Assembly: GCA_027924585.1 (NCBI GenBank)
Contig: BSBM01000904.1
Span: 14,385,501-14,449,500, forward strand
DNA length: 64,000 nucleotides
Reading direction: 5' to 3'
DNA from: Larix kaempferi
Taxonomy: Eukaryota; Streptophyta; Pinopsida; Pinales; Pinaceae
Under the pieces are notes generated by a model, which saw nothing but the letters and a program-made list of their open reading frames with translations, ran no database searches and was not told the origin of the DNA. The position numbers and the translations under genes are program-made. This document shows, piece by piece, positions 33,080 to 45,045 of this stretch; positions within the stretch are counted from its first letter, which is position 1, and each line of letters begins with the position of its first letter.

Positions 33080-33527
33080 TCTGGCTCCAACTCGGACAAG
33101 TGCTCTGCTGAATAGAGCACTTGAGAACCTCAGAATATCTGGTCCTCATCACTCTGCTACTCGTATCTTAGAACATGCACTCTAGCTTTGCATCATCTTC
33201 AAAATGTACCTAGTATTTGCAAAATGCCGAGAGTTATACCAAACTCGCAGACCAGTCGTCAGAACAATGCATGTATATACATAAATATAAAAAATAACAG
33301 CACTGAAATAAAATACTGCAAGTAAAGACTAATCTACTAACACAAATTCAAAATTTTATTATTTTGCAGGAAAGAAAAAGAAAATTACTCAAGACTAGCT
33401 ACTAGCTTCGAAGGCGAGCTTAGGAAAAGAAAAGGCGCCAGACTCAATGGTTGAAAAAAACTAAACTACTTCTCAAGTGAGCTTATTCAGTTCCCTACCT
33501 ACCCTAATATAACCAAGAAAACAAGTA

Positions 33528-34436
33528 CTAAGTGAAGTCATAAATCCAGTGCAACCATTCATCAAATTGATTAATGATTCTTCCTTGATGTTTTTTAACA
33601 AAACAAGTTAGGATTAGATTAAATATTAATGAATTTAATATCAATATGTTCTTGAATTGTTCAAAATTTGAGAAGGTATTGGAATGGTGCACAATGAAAT
33701 CATGCCAATGAGGATATTGATTGATGTAAACATCCTCCATCAGAATATTGATCGGATCATAAAAATTATGCAAGTTATTGTTCAAAATGTATGGAGGGAA
33801 AAGATGTGATAAAAATTTCAACTCCCCTTGTCTCAAACTGTTTTGATCATCTACCTGACTAGGACACTCAATTCTGTTCACTCCATGAATGATGGATGAC
33901 CCATGTGGGGATGAATGGTAATGTAATGAGAATGAGATTAACCCCACTTGTTGTTTAAGAATGGAGAAACGATGAAATTGATCTTTATATACCCTTTCCA
34001 GCCACCAAGAAGAAGGATTAATAAATTGAAGAATGTTATTTATCAAAGATGACTGAAAGGGAAAATGAAGCACTTTATCTCCATTAGTGTAATAATGCTT
34101 AGACCCTTGATTTAAGATCTCAATAGTAAAAGTATGAGTGGAAGACAAACCCATAGAAGAAAACTCCAAAAGCTGGGATGGGAGGGTGGATTGAATTGAT
34201 TTTGGAATTTGATAGGAGGGAAAAGTTTCCAAATCAATGATGCTTTTGATTTCACGACTAATTTCAAAATTCGAAACAAGATTAGTATGAGGATCAACTT
34301 GATTGTGATTGCTTAAACCCAAGGATTTAACCAGCCTATCTTGATCAAGGATTGGATGAGGGATAGCATATAAATTAGGACCAGGATCCTCGTCAGAATG
34401 TTCTATTAAGACTTGATCATGTTCACTTGCAATCAT
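33528..34436 (-). CDS. Unknown 302-residue protein with C-terminal hydrophobic segment
   Basis: Longest intact frame of the 2.7-kb internal region, located 3' of gag on the element strand. It starts MIASEHDQVLIEHSDEDPG and ends EWLHWIYDFT. Near the C-terminus is a hydrophobic stretch, ILILNSLIFNLILTCFV, followed by basic residues KKHQGR, which could span a membrane. No domain is recognised. Position after gag and the hydrophobic end recall envelope-like ORFs of some plant gypsy elements, but without pol and without a clear signal peptide this is only a suggestion. It is striking that it is open over 900 bases while the neighbouring gag is frameshifted and the LTRs are about 10% diverged. Confidence 0.5.
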   Translation of the reverse strand: MIASEHDQVLIEHSDEDPGPNLYAIPHPILDQDRLVKSLGLSNHNQVDPHTNLVSNFEISREIKSIIDLETFPSYQIPKSIQSTLPSQLLEFSSMGLSSTHTFTIEILNQGSKHYYTNGDKVLHFPFQSSLINNILQFINPSSWWLERVYKDQFHRFSILKQQVGLISFSLHYHSSPHGSSIIHGVNRIECPSQVDDQNSLRQGELKFLSHLFPPYILNNNLHNFYDPINILMEDVYINQYPHWHDFIVHHSNTFSNFEQFKNILILNSLIFNLILTCFVKKHQGRIINQFDEWLHWIYDFT

Positions 34437-34771
34437 ATTATCATTAATACGTTCATTTTTAACTTCCCTATCATCCTCTCAATCTAGACTTTCAATCACA
34501 TAAGATCATTTGATTGACTCTCAGATGAATTCTGATTATTTTCAACTTTTTCCTCATCTACAGAGATGTGATTGTGAGATGGATTGTTGGAGGAATGATT
34601 ATGGGGCTTCTATGTTATAGATGATTTTCTAGACTCACAAATGGAGAGATGGATTAAATCTAAAATTCGACCCTCAACTACCTTGGGCAATAATGGCAAA
34701 GTATCACATATGATCTGATTGATATCTCTTTTAACTTCAGCATGAGGTTTTGAAGCATTATTCTCAAAGTA
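34437..34771 (-). other. Linker between gag and the unknown ORF
   Basis: Stops in all frames examined; polar, Asn/Glu-rich when translated. Probably decayed coding sequence. Confidence 0.4.
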
Positions 34772-35489
34772 TTATGTGATATTTATATCGATTGTAGGCA
34801 CACTCATAATTTGGAACATCTCAGGAGAGGAATGATCCATCTGAGAGAGTAAATCATAAATGTTTTGATCATCAACACAATACTTGTCAGATTGACATTC
34901 TAAAGGATCATTAGTGTTCTCACCCCATCTATCTAATAATAGCCTTTCGAACACGTCATACCCAGTGATGGATCCCGATGTTAAATGATCAAACCATAAT
35001 CGGACATCCCCATCTAGGGACGCACCGAAGGCCCGCATATAGACATCCTCACCGTCGACACCCAAAGATTCCATATAATCCTAGAGGGAATCGAAATGAG
35101 TTTCAATAGATATACCATCACTTCCATCAAAATGAGGCAACCTCTTGATGTATTCATTCGGCATAGGATGAGGTGCCCCATATATTTATGAAAAGTCAAA
35201 AGGGGATGGCTTGGGGTTTCCTAAAGGTTCTAGTTGCTTGAGTTGAATGAGAATCATTCACCCTAAGCCGTGGTTGGGTTTGATGCTCAATAACTAGCTT
35301 ATTAAGGGCATATGTATCATAATGATTTAGACATTGATTTTCATACTCATAATTAGGCTCAGAATTACCCTTATACCAATACGACGGGTGCGATTGGTTA
35401 ATTTTTTTAGTTTGTCTTCTATACTTGGTTAGATTTTCATTTAATTCTTTCATACTTTCTGACATTTGGAGAAATACATCTGAATTCAT
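34772..35489 (-). pseudogene. Gag of the 3.9-kb-LTR element, frameshifted
   Basis: The beginning (MNSDVFLQMSESMKELNENL, 35489) is a coiled-coil-like N-terminus. After two frame changes near 35200 and 35075 the Retrotrans_gag pattern appears: LPHFDGSDG, then YMRAFGASLDGDVRLWFDHL and FERLLLDRWGE (about 35140-34930). This order, PKFDG-like start, alternating helix region and W-F/Y-L, is that of the gypsy capsid domain. No zinc knuckle was seen after it. In non-autonomous elements such a Gag could still form particles with enzymes supplied by a partner; this copy is broken. Confidence 0.72.
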
Positions 35490-35505
35490 CTTGATTTACG
35501 GAATG

Positions 35506-35575
35506 GGTTCGCTTCCCAGCAGAGTCACGATTTAAGATTTTAAGATTTATATGTTGGGTTCGTTCCTCAGTAGAG
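35506..35575. repeat. Short duplication in the leader of the 3.9-kb-LTR element
   Basis: gggttcgcttcccagcagagtc (35508) is repeated as gggttcgttcctcagtagagtc (35554), about 46 bases apart. Confidence 0.6.
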
Positions 35576-35780
35576 TCGCGGGGTGGAGTCGCTAGGTGAA
35601 CCACACAAGTAATTCACCAAAAGGATAAATGTCGTAGGAAGAGGTGAGATGAGTGGATTAAGATGGCGATTGGAATAATTAAGAAATGGAAATACCATCA
35701 CCAAACCAAAATATCGGATGCAATAAGATATAAGATAACGCACAGACACTTGCAGACATCGAAGGTAATTAACCTCTACC

Positions 35781-35798
35781 TCCCCGGAAACGACGCCA
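35781..35798 (-). other. Primer binding site, tRNA-Asp type
   Basis: TGGCGTCGTTTCCGGGGA on the minus strand, three bases from the 5' LTR; 16 of 18 bases agree with the tRNA-Asp site TGGCGCCGTTGCCGGGGA used by Athila/Tat-type elements. Confidence 0.82.
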
Positions 35799-35801
35799 AA
35801 A

Positions 35802-38800
35802 TGTTATCACATAACTCATAGTTTCCCTAGTGGATGATCCTATTCGGGACGGCGGAGAGGACGAGCAACCAAAGAGGTGACACAAGAGCGCCTCAATCCC
35901 CAAGATGGATTGGTTGTCACGACAATTGAGGCACTCTTCACTTTATACTATCAAAGCCCAAGATAGTAAAGGGGGAGACCCTGATCTACTCCCGACAGGA
36001 GAGATCTAACCTAATCACCATATCAGGCTATGGAAATAGGGTATGTAAGGTGACAGGTGGAGAACCCTATATTTAAGGAAACAAGATCACTGTGGAGGCT
36101 TAAGAAAGATAAGAATTGACTATGATTGATTAGAGATAGTGACTTGATGATTAAGGATGATTCCAAGATTCAAGTGCTAGTACAAATGATCAAATTTAGC
36201 TGCCTTGGTAAACGTGACCCTTAAAACAGGGAAAGTGGCCCAAAGAGTAGATTTGATGGTTTAGGATTTCTAGCACAGCTTGGATGAATGATCTGATAGT
36301 ATCAAAGTATGCAAGCTCAAAAACAAGGTTTACACAACCCGGAAACCAAGCCAACTAGGGAGGGCGCAAGGGTTAGAGACCAATGCCTAGGGAAAAGGGG
36401 CAGATGGAGTCCTTAGAGCATGACGCCCTTGAGAACCCACCTGGAGATAGGCCGTAAGATGAAAAAATAGAAATGGTTTTCCAGTAAACCAAGAAATGCA
36501 ACCCAGAGAATTTTTCGAAGGATTTAGAGTTAGGGTTTTAAAAGTGAATGATAGATGGGTAGGATAGAAGAATAATTTACATACCTTGCAAATGTACATG
36601 TGTCATGGAAATTGATGCTAGTATGTCGAGGATTGTTCCCGCAAAGATCAAGTGAATATTTGATACTTTATCTTGCCCAAACGATTTTGCCCAGTTCCAC
36701 TGATGCGCCCCTCTCTTCTTGCAATTACAAGGAAAACGATTTCAATCAACAAGCAACAATGAAGGTAAATAAAAATGACGAGAAGATAACAAAGAGTAAA
36801 AGGTACAAAGACAATGATACTCCCTGAACCAGACGAAGAGAAAAGAGAGAGACAAGGAGAGTCTCCTCAGGCAGTGCACCCCTCCTCCAATTCGACTTCT
36901 TCACCTGCAAGTAAAACATGGAGAATAGATGTGCAAAATAACCACCAAGGTCCTCAATGCAATGGACAAACAATTTCAATCGGAATATCAAACACCTAGA
37001 ACCAAATCACAAGAGTTTGATAAAATATATTTTATTCCAGAAGCCAAGAGCCAAAAGTCCCCTTACAATGAGGGGGGTCTCTCATATAAATAGCAATGGG
37101 AGAGGCCAAAAACCTAACCACATTTTTTATGAGTGGTTGAGATCATAAGATACATAAGTGATAATCAATGGCTAATATGATCCCAAAAATAAAGTACATG
37201 GATCAACTCAAAAATAGAGGGGGCGCACTAGCTAAGTCGCCCTAGGGGGATGTCCCACATAAAGGTGACTAGGAAACATAACATAAGCTCATGGTGGCTC
37301 TAGGAGGTGATATAATCCTTCACTAGTTTTTCCCCATGTCACAATAACATAAAATAATATCATCAAGGTACAATACTGTGACCACATGGCCAAATCGTGC
37401 CCCTTCAGAGACACAATAAAATCATAAAATCTGAGCCCAGAAAGTGTGTGGGCCCCACTGACTGCTGCAACTGATCTGGAAGGTGTGGGAAGCATCACAC
37501 ACGTCATCAAAATAAATCTTATGCCATTTCCTTTCCTCAGTATCCTAAATCGAATTCCTCTGTAGCCATTTACCATTTTTTTATTCCTCTGTAAATCACC
37601 TGTAAAGGATAAAAATGCATATAACTCACTTGCTAGTCACCCAGGGCCAAATTTGACAACACCAAAATGTTTGGTAGTATGGAAATATATTAAAAACAAG
37701 TGTATGGACCCCATACTCCCTCTGTAGCGCCCTAGGTGAACCAAATAAAACACCAAACTGCTTTGTCAGGCCATTTTTAATAGCAAATCTGCACTGAAGT
37801 GATAAACTGAAAAATATCTCAACTAAAAATGCTCGAAACTTCAAAATGAGTATCCCAATGGACTCAGAAGGTCCAAATGCACTAGAGATGCCATACTCAT
37901 ACACCATATGGATAACTGTATAATCATATAATATCATAACCATGCCCGGACAGATAAAAAATAATCTGTAAATGATCAAAATCATACAAATGCCACATAT
38001 CACTATCTGAAACTTGTAACTGCTACATGGAACCACTTGGTGGGAAATGAAAGACCATATATCATCATTCTCTAACATCACTGGTCTAACTCATCTCATG
38101 TCCTATGGTTGACTTGGTCAAACTATGTTTGACCAGGTCAAACTGACCAATAATATGACCCAGGCTAAAACATCAAGATGCTACAAGTGTAACTGGCCAA
38201 GACATACTTCGTTAGTCATTCCTATAACAAGATTATAAACATAATAGCTCGGAAATAGAACTTCAAGGATATACTCACTTCATGGCTGTGATCAATTTTC
38301 TAGTAATGAGTGAAGGTGGAAAAATACAAGGCTAGGATAAGGGATGAATGTACTAACTCAACACTGTGATACTTTGGATGTAGGAAAGGGGATACACACT
38401 CAAGCATATGTTGGATAAAGATAACACCGGGGATGACAGTGTCTCACAAATTTAATAAGTTGTTTGGGAAGTGTTTATTCAACCTTGGCAGATGTCTACA
38501 ACTCACATCCAAGCTGACTCAGCTCCATGAGGATCTTTTCTATAGCCGCCATAACTAGGTGCTCGACAAACCGTGACTCAAGACTCTATGGGACACTTAG
38601 AATTAGTTGTCCCTTACTCCATCTCACATCCCAACCCGTAGGCTCCATGAGGAATTAATCATTACATATACGGCCAACAATCTTTGGATTTAGCATACAT
38701 TTAACCATTGCTTTATTTGGGCCTTGCATTTAATTTATTTCCATGGCCAGAAGTCTTTAGATTTGGCATACATTTAACCACTGCTTTTATTAGGCCTTTC

Positions 38801-39698
38801 CTATCCCTTCTTTGGGGATTTTACATTCCATTTGATTTCACATTTCATTCATTTCATAGCCCTTCTTTCACTGTGCTTACAAACATAGTTTTGAATTTCA
38901 TTTCAATGGGATTTCATAAGATATACAATAGTTTCCATATACATGTAATGATGGTAGTAATATCTTCTTTAGCTTTTAGCCAACACAACTTAGGCAACTC
39001 AGAGCCAAGACACAACTAAACAGGGATGATATCCAACAAAGAGGAAAGAGTGGGGAAGTCCTCCATATCATATGCTAAGGAGTAAGTCAAGGTAAAACTA
39101 AAAATGGAAGGTGACGAATGGATGGGGAAAGTGAAAAATGATGCCAAACTAGCAAGCCATATAATGGTGGGAATGATCACTTCCATTCTCCTAGGGAGGG
39201 TTAAACCAATGAGTATAAGCAAAAACTTCATAATTCTGAGCAAGATAGACCATATAGATATAATATAACAACCATGTCTAATATATATAAATACACCGCC
39301 AGATCATGACCACTAAATGCTAAATCATGCTACCAAAATGACCATAAAAGCAATATAAACCAATACACATCAATATACCTACTAGGTCATATACCTATAC
39401 CAACCCTCTGAACCATCATCTGTCAACTGGAAACCTGCTACTGCACATCTGGGCACTACATACTATTATGTATGGAAAAAATGGCTACATTGGTCATCAA
39501 ATCTGAGTTTCCTGAGACTCAGTCATGGGATAAGGCTGTAGTGTCTGCTCATGGGCTGCTCTGAAAATATGAGTGATCCTAGAATGACTGCTCATATGAT
39601 GTTGATCTCATGCATCTCAATGTAAAGGACTGGCTGAAAAAAGGACTGGAGTATGATCTGAACATATGGTAGCACCAACTACTATAAATGTGATAACA
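35802..39698 (-). repeat. 5' LTR of the 3.9-kb-LTR element
   Basis: 3897 bp from TGTTATCACAT to ATGTGATAACA; the ends are a perfect 11-bp inverted repeat. Confidence 0.9.
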
Positions 39699-39752
39699 AA
39701 TATTTTGTTGAATATTTTGAAGACAATGCAAATTTAAGGTTTTCTTCTCTTG

Positions 39753-39757
39753 TGACA
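39753..39757. repeat. Target site duplication, left, integrase-less copia
   Basis: tgaca, identical to 44483-44487. Confidence 0.9.
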
Positions 39758-40404
39758 TGTAAAATTTTGTAACACAACAGATCATTGAACTTGGGAAAAT
39801 CTCACAGTGGAAGAATTAGCAAGGAAGAAGAATTGTAGTGAAATCTAGCAGGAATTGAGCAGTAAAATCAAACATGCAAAGAAACTCATATGTGCATCAA
39901 AACTGGTGTCATATTCCATTGATATGTATAGTAAAAGAATATAGTACAATTGAGAAAATTCGATTATCTAGGAGGAATTCGAATCCATGTCAATCTAGCA
40001 TATGAAATGTCACCACTACAATGCAATGGAGGTTCCAAACTCAATTGATTGTCAGTGAACTGAAGCTACTGTCAATTAATTGATCATGAAGGGCGCATCA
40101 ATGCATTTTGCATGCAAATCAGGCTAGAGAGGGCGCATTTGATCACAGTCAGTTGCAATCGGAGCTCAAACCCCCCACTAGAGTCATGAACTTAGGTGGA
40201 CTGAACTAGATTACTGAGTTAGCTCCTAAAATGTAGGGAACTGACTTTGCATGGAATAAAATCATACATGCAGGGCGCATCAAGTGGATAATGTGTCCTG
40301 GATGTCATCTACACGCCACTAGGGGGTCAACAACATCATCCAATACTAGGAAAATGGAAATAATACTAAGATGGAGAAAGATTGGAGTATTAATTATCCT
40401 AACA
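39758..40404 (-). repeat. 3' LTR of integrase-less copia
   Basis: 647 bp, TGTAAAATTT to ATCCTAACA; followed by C7 (40405-40411), the polypurine tract on the other strand. Confidence 0.92.
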
Positions 40405-40553
40405 CCCCCCCTTAATCCAAACTTAGAGAACCTGGGCCTTGGTAACTGATACCAAAGGTCACCCAAACAATAAAAAATAATTGTCCATGAAACTAAGGAA
40501 ATGGGGAAAACCTCATGGGAAAAAAAACCCCTAAAAAATGAACAATAGGGAAC

Positions 40554-42053
40554 TCAAGCAACCTTCACACTGAGGAGAGGTCTGAGATAGGAAACTATCG
40601 TATGAGTGAAAGACTTTGTAAAAATGTCTGCAATTTGCTCCTCTATAGGGCAATACTGCAGTGTGATGGTCTTGTTGTGCAGTAGTTCCCTGATGTAGTG
40701 CATGTGAACCTCAATATGTTTAGTTATTTCCTTCTGAACTGAATCACTAGAGATATTTATGGCACTTTGATTATCATAGAAAATACCTACTGAAGGAGAA
40801 GTGCGAATGACAAACTCTGTCAAGATGTCATGTAAACAAACTTCTTGAATAGATCCATTCACGACCCCTCTATACTCTACTTTTTTTTAAGAGAGTGCGA
40901 GTGTTTCTTGCTTCTTGCTTGACCAACAGATTGGTCTTGATCCCAACATGAACACGTGGCCTGAAGTAGATTTCCTTTTAGTGTTGTCTCCTGCCTAGTC
41001 TGAGTCAGTAAAACCAACTAGATCTAACTGAGCACCAACAAAATAATGAATACCAAACTCTTTTGTACCCTGCACATAGTGCAAGATTCTTTTTTCTACA
41101 TTCCAATGCAACTCACGTGGCTCCTGCATGTACCTTGCCACAACACTAACAACATAAGATAGATTTGGTCTCGAATGTGTCAAGTACAATAAGCTAGCAA
41201 TCAACTGCCTGTACAAGGTGTTGTCAACCAAAGGAGTAGAACCACCTTCTTCCAATCTGATGCCAGATAGGAAAGGAAAAGTTGTTGCTTTGCAATAAGC
41301 CATGTGGAACTTTTTGAGCAAGTCAGATGCATACCTAGACTATGAAACTATGATCCCTGAAGCTTTTTCAGTTACTTCAAGGCCAATAAACTATTTCAAC
41401 AACCCTATATCTTTCATAGAGAAGGATTTTCTCAAAGCAGACTTGATGTTATTCAATCCAGTAGATGAACCACTGGTGATGAGAAAGTCATCCACATACA
41501 AAACTATCAACAATAGGAAACCTCCCTTCTGCCGCATGTAGACATTGCAGTCATATTTGTACCTTTCAAACTTCTGTGACAGTAAAAACGAATCCATTTT
41601 GGCATACCATGCCCTGGGGGCTTGCTTGAGCCCATACAATGATTTCCTTAGTCTGCATACCAAGGATGGATCATCTGTGTACCCCTCAAGCTGTTTCATA
41701 TAGATCTATTCTTCTAAGTCACCATGCAAGAAGGCACTCTTTACATCCATGTGATGTACCTCCCACTGTTTCGAAGTTGCAATTGCCAAAACAAGTCTGA
41801 TAGATTCCATTCTTGTTACTGGAGCGAATGTCTCATTGTAGTCCAAGCCATGAACCTAAGAATACCCCTTGGAAAACAACCGAGCTTTGTACTTGGTTGT
41901 AGATCCATCAGAAGCAAGTTTTGTTTTGTAGATCCACTTGCACTAGACTAACTTTCTCCCTTGGGGAAGAGAGACAAGATCCCATGTCTCATTTTTCTGC
42001 ATTGACTCATATTCTTCATCCATTTATTCCTTCCATCTTGGATCATGGCAAGC
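40554..42053 (-). pseudogene. Integrase-less copia: reverse transcriptase and RNase H
   Basis: From the right: [56 protein letters not shown] and [16 protein letters not shown]; then SLYGLKQAPRAWYAKMDSF (about 41640-41580) and VLYVDDFLITS with the YVDD site (about 41495-41465). RNase H follows with GFTDSD (about 40995), FYDNQSAINIS and IADIFTKSF (about 40640-40610). Frames alternate and several stops occur (for example near 41700 and 41390). The order and motifs are as in the nested copia. Catalytic Asp residues remain but the frame is lost. Confidence 0.88.
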
Positions 42054-42710
42054 CTATTTGAAGGAATGTGGATCAGACCCTACCATCATGTAGCACCTCT
42101 CTGGGAGAAGTGGATCTGTATGACATAGAGTAAGGTTTGCATCTCGATGTGGAGATCTGGTTCTTCTATGGTCAGATGGATCTCCAACTATGTTCCCAAC
42201 AACTTCAAGGACTTTATGAGCCCATTTTGGCCTTGAATTGGGAGCAGGTTTTGGATCTGAATCTGGATCTTCATACTCAATATCAATATTTGATTCAACT
42301 TGGTCCTCATCTTTGGAATCTGAATGTGGATCATCAGAAGATATATCATTATGATCTTCATCAGGTGCAAATGGAGTGGGCAGAGAGTATGGAAAAAAGT
42401 GAGAGAATTCATATGCCTTGGAGGCATGGTTTGTAACACCTTTCTCTATTAGCTTCCCAGATGGGATCTTTACAATCTCAACTGTGTCAAGTCCAAAAAC
42501 AAATTTCTTCGTTGAACTTATGTGAGTCATCTGATAAACAAATAACAAGTTTGTTGCCAAGGAAGGAGCATACAGAACGTTTTTGAACTTTCCATGCTCC
42601 AGTTGTATTGTACCCTTCCCTTCAGTAGAGATCTGTGAATTGTCTCCCATGTGAATTCTAAGACCATCGGTAAGATCTAGAGAATAAAACGGTTCTATGG
42701 AGGTAACCAT
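42054..42710 (-). pseudogene. Protease fused in frame to post-integrase region
   Basis: A 218-codon open frame. It starts at the protease (the DSGASNHM-type site lies just upstream in another frame), goes through GDNSQISTEGKGTIQLEHG and NVLYAPSLATN and reaches KAYEFSHFF at residue ~106 (about 42392). Here the nested copia continues into integrase, but this ORF jumps directly to an acidic linker (DEDHNDISSDDPHSD) that normally lies between integrase and reverse transcriptase. The frame is kept over the deletion. It ends at 42054 just before the reverse transcriptase. Confidence 0.8.
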
Positions 42711-42730
42711 GTGGTTGGAGGCTCCAGAAT

Positions 42731-43745
42731 CTATGCCAGGAAGGCTTGTGATTGTGAGAATCTAGCCTTCAGTGCATGGCATCTCTCATGATCATATATA
42801 TCACTTCCAGAATCAGTATTCCTTACACCTTCTGGGAGGGCAATGTTGTGTTTTTCATTAAGTCTAGTCATTTGATCTATCTTCTTCTTCATGCAGGAAC
42901 TCTCTAGATGGTTTCCTTTCTTGCAATAGGTACACTTGGTATTCTCAAACCTATGTTGCTTATACTTCTTGGAGCTTGAGGCTCCTTCTAATGGATTAGG
43001 CCTCTCCTTTAGCTTGGATTCAGATTGCTTCTTTTCCTTTCCCTTCTGCTTCCCTTTGGAATTCACACTTTTTGACTCCCTAGCCATAAGAGCCTTTTTC
43101 TTGGAGGCTTTCATGGTTCCCATTTGAATCAGTTTGTCTTGTTCTTGGACCAGGGATTCTGTGAATGCATCTAAAGAAGGAATTTTCCAATTGGGGATTG
43201 ACAATCTCCCAGAGTGGAAGGTGGACACAAATACTGAAAATTTAGGACCAAGCTTGCTTAGGATGGATAGCACTAGTTGCTCATCCTTCTTGTCAATTCC
43301 ACATTGTTTTCATTGCATAAACAAGGACTTGAACTTTGAAAAGAAATGATGTATGGTTTCGAAACGGTTGGGTTGAAGAGCAATTAATTCATTCTCCAAA
43401 ACGTGACCTCTCAGCTCATCTTGCTTTCCAAAGAGAGTTTCAAGCTTCTACCGGACCTCCCTTTGGGTTTTCAATCCATCAAGATGGAGAAACAAGTCTT
43501 TGGATATATGAATACACATAAAACCAAAGGCCTCATCTAACTTGTTCAAGTACTTTGCTTTCTCAACAGCTGCCTGAGGTTCGAACTCCATGCCCATTGT
43601 GACCCTGTATAGACTCTTGTTGCACAACACAATCTGCATATCTGCCCTCCAATCCAGATAATTGAAGGGTGTCAAGATTCTTAGCGTTAAAGGATATTCT
43701 TGGATTCTTGGTGTCGAGATTCTGTAACTGCTGGGGCGAATGCAA
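42731..43745 (-). pseudogene. Integrase-less copia Gag
   Basis: UBN2-type Gag: FNYLDWRADMQIVL and LDEAFGFMCIHIS (about 43670-43500), then SILSKLGPKFSVFVSTF, a lysine-rich linker and zinc knuckle CTYCKKGNHLESSC (about 42930-42890, CX2CX4HX4C). A stop follows REVR (about 43448) and another near 43310; a frame change separates Gag from the protease. Typical length and order for a copia Gag. Confidence 0.87.
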
Positions 43746-43821
43746 ACTGCTACTACTACACTAAAAAACTTCTCAAAATCCTATAGAAAAATTTCAAAAT
43801 GAAGATAAACCAAGTCTGTTG

Positions 43822-43834
43822 ACCTCTGATACCA
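43822..43834 (-). other. Primer binding site of integrase-less copia
   Basis: TGGTATCAGAGGT, 11 or more matches to the initiator-Met tRNA site, adjacent to the 5' LTR. Confidence 0.9.
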
Positions 43835-44482
43835 TGTGAAATTTCTATAACACAATTGATCATTGAGCTTGGGAAAATCTCACAGTGAAAGAATTAGCAA
43901 GGAAGAAGAATTGCAGTGAAATCTAGCAAGAATTGAGCAATAAAATCAAACATTCAAAGAAACTCAAATGTGCATCAAAACTGGTGTCTTATTCCATTAA
44001 TCTGTATGGTAAAAAAATATCGTACAACTAAGAGAATTCAATTATCTAGGAGGAATTCGAATCCATGCCAGTCTAGCATAGGAAATATCACCACTATAGT
44101 GCAATGGAGGTTCCAAACTCAACTGATTGTCAGTGAACTGAATCTATTGTCAGTTCACTGATCATGAAGGGCGCATCTATGAGTTTTGCATGCAGATCAG
44201 GCTAGAGAGGGTGCATTTGATCACATTCAATTGCAATCGGATCTCAAACCCCCCATTAGAGTCATGAACTCAAGTGGAATGAACTAGATCACTGAGTTAG
44301 CTCCTAAAATGTAGGGAATTAACTCCGCATGGCCTAAAATCATGCATGTAGGGCACATCAAGTGGATAATGTGTCCTAGATGACATGTACACACCACTAG
44401 GGGGTCAACAACATCATCCAATACTGGGGAAAGGGAAATAATACTAAGGTGGACAAATATTGGAGTATTAATTATTCTAACA
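43835..44482 (-). repeat. 5' LTR of integrase-less copia
   Basis: 648 bp, TGTGAAATTT to ATTCTAACA. Confidence 0.92.
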
Positions 44483-44487
44483 TGACA
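44483..44487. repeat. Target site duplication, right, integrase-less copia
   Basis: tgaca, identical to 39753-39757. Confidence 0.9.
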
Positions 44488-45040
44488 CACTTGCTTGGGT
44501 TTAATTGCTGAAGACTAGGGCTAAAACATAAGTAATATTATTCCTCATTAAGAAGATTGTACCTTTGTTAAGAGGAAAAAAATTGTGGATTATTACCCTT
44601 TGATATATATTTGTGTTCATTGTTGGAGTTGTTTATGGTGTATCTTTCATCCTAATCAAGAGTTGGATACAAATCACATTTTCCTTTGATAAATGCACCC
44701 TCACACATATTTTGAAAAATCCTTAATTTGGGTTTTCCAAAATCAGAATTTGTACGAGTGGACAACAATATTGGTTTGTTTATAAGTCCTTTATTTAGGT
44801 TATATCCACTCCTAATCTCATATTTGCTTCCCTAAGTGGTTGATTCTTGACTCCACTTGCCCAATGGATTTAACACTAGGCTTGATCTTCTATTAGCCTT
44901 TTTATAATATCCCTTTTATAATAGTCTTGATCCTCCTATCACACTAGTTTTGCTAATACTAATTCTTCATAATCACCTTGATCCTTCTTGTAAATAAGAT
45001 TTAGTAATCCTACGTTATGGAAGATATCCTTGCATTGGAG
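44488..45040. other. Spacer, no gene recognised
   Basis: AT-rich; no domain or repeat seen. Left flank of the next LTR element. Confidence 0.5.
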
Positions 45041-45045
45041 CAGAG
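45041..45045. repeat. Target site duplication, left, 2.2-kb-LTR element
   Basis: cagag, identical to 53418-53422. Confidence 0.75.

Larger units (their letters stand above)
29171..39698 (-). mobile_element. Non-autonomous gypsy-type element with 3.9-kb LTRs, gag but no pol
   Basis: Two direct repeats of 3909 and 3897 bp enclose only 2722 bp. The LTRs begin TGTTATCACAT or a close variant and end ATGTGATAACA, an 11-bp terminal inverted repeat in the right copy. The primer site lies inside the right LTR on the minus strand and resembles tRNA-Asp, so the element reads leftwards. The inside has a Gag region and one further open frame, but no protease, reverse transcriptase or integrase. It fits the class of large non-autonomous derivatives with a Gag (called LARD or TR-GAG). 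The flanking pentamers gatct and aatat do not match, so the target duplication is decayed or a border is wrong. LTR divergence is near 10% where I compared. Confidence 0.88.
39758..44482 (-). mobile_element. Ty1/copia element lacking integrase
   Basis: 4725 bp, minus orientation, LTRs of 647 and 648 bp (39758-40404 and 43835-44482), perfect target duplications tgaca, initiator-Met primer site and a C7/G7 polypurine tract. Gag, protease, reverse transcriptase and RNase H are present but the whole integrase zinc and catalytic region is missing. Proteins resemble those of the nested copia at 16294 closely (same pattern around KAYEFSHF), so the two are related families. LTR divergence is roughly 10% (about 25-30 differences in the first 270 bp). 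Confidence 0.93.

Noticed and set aside
29166-39703. Target duplication gatct/aatat for the 3.9-kb-LTR element
   Set aside because: Only three of five bases agree, no better than chance, so not reported as a duplication.
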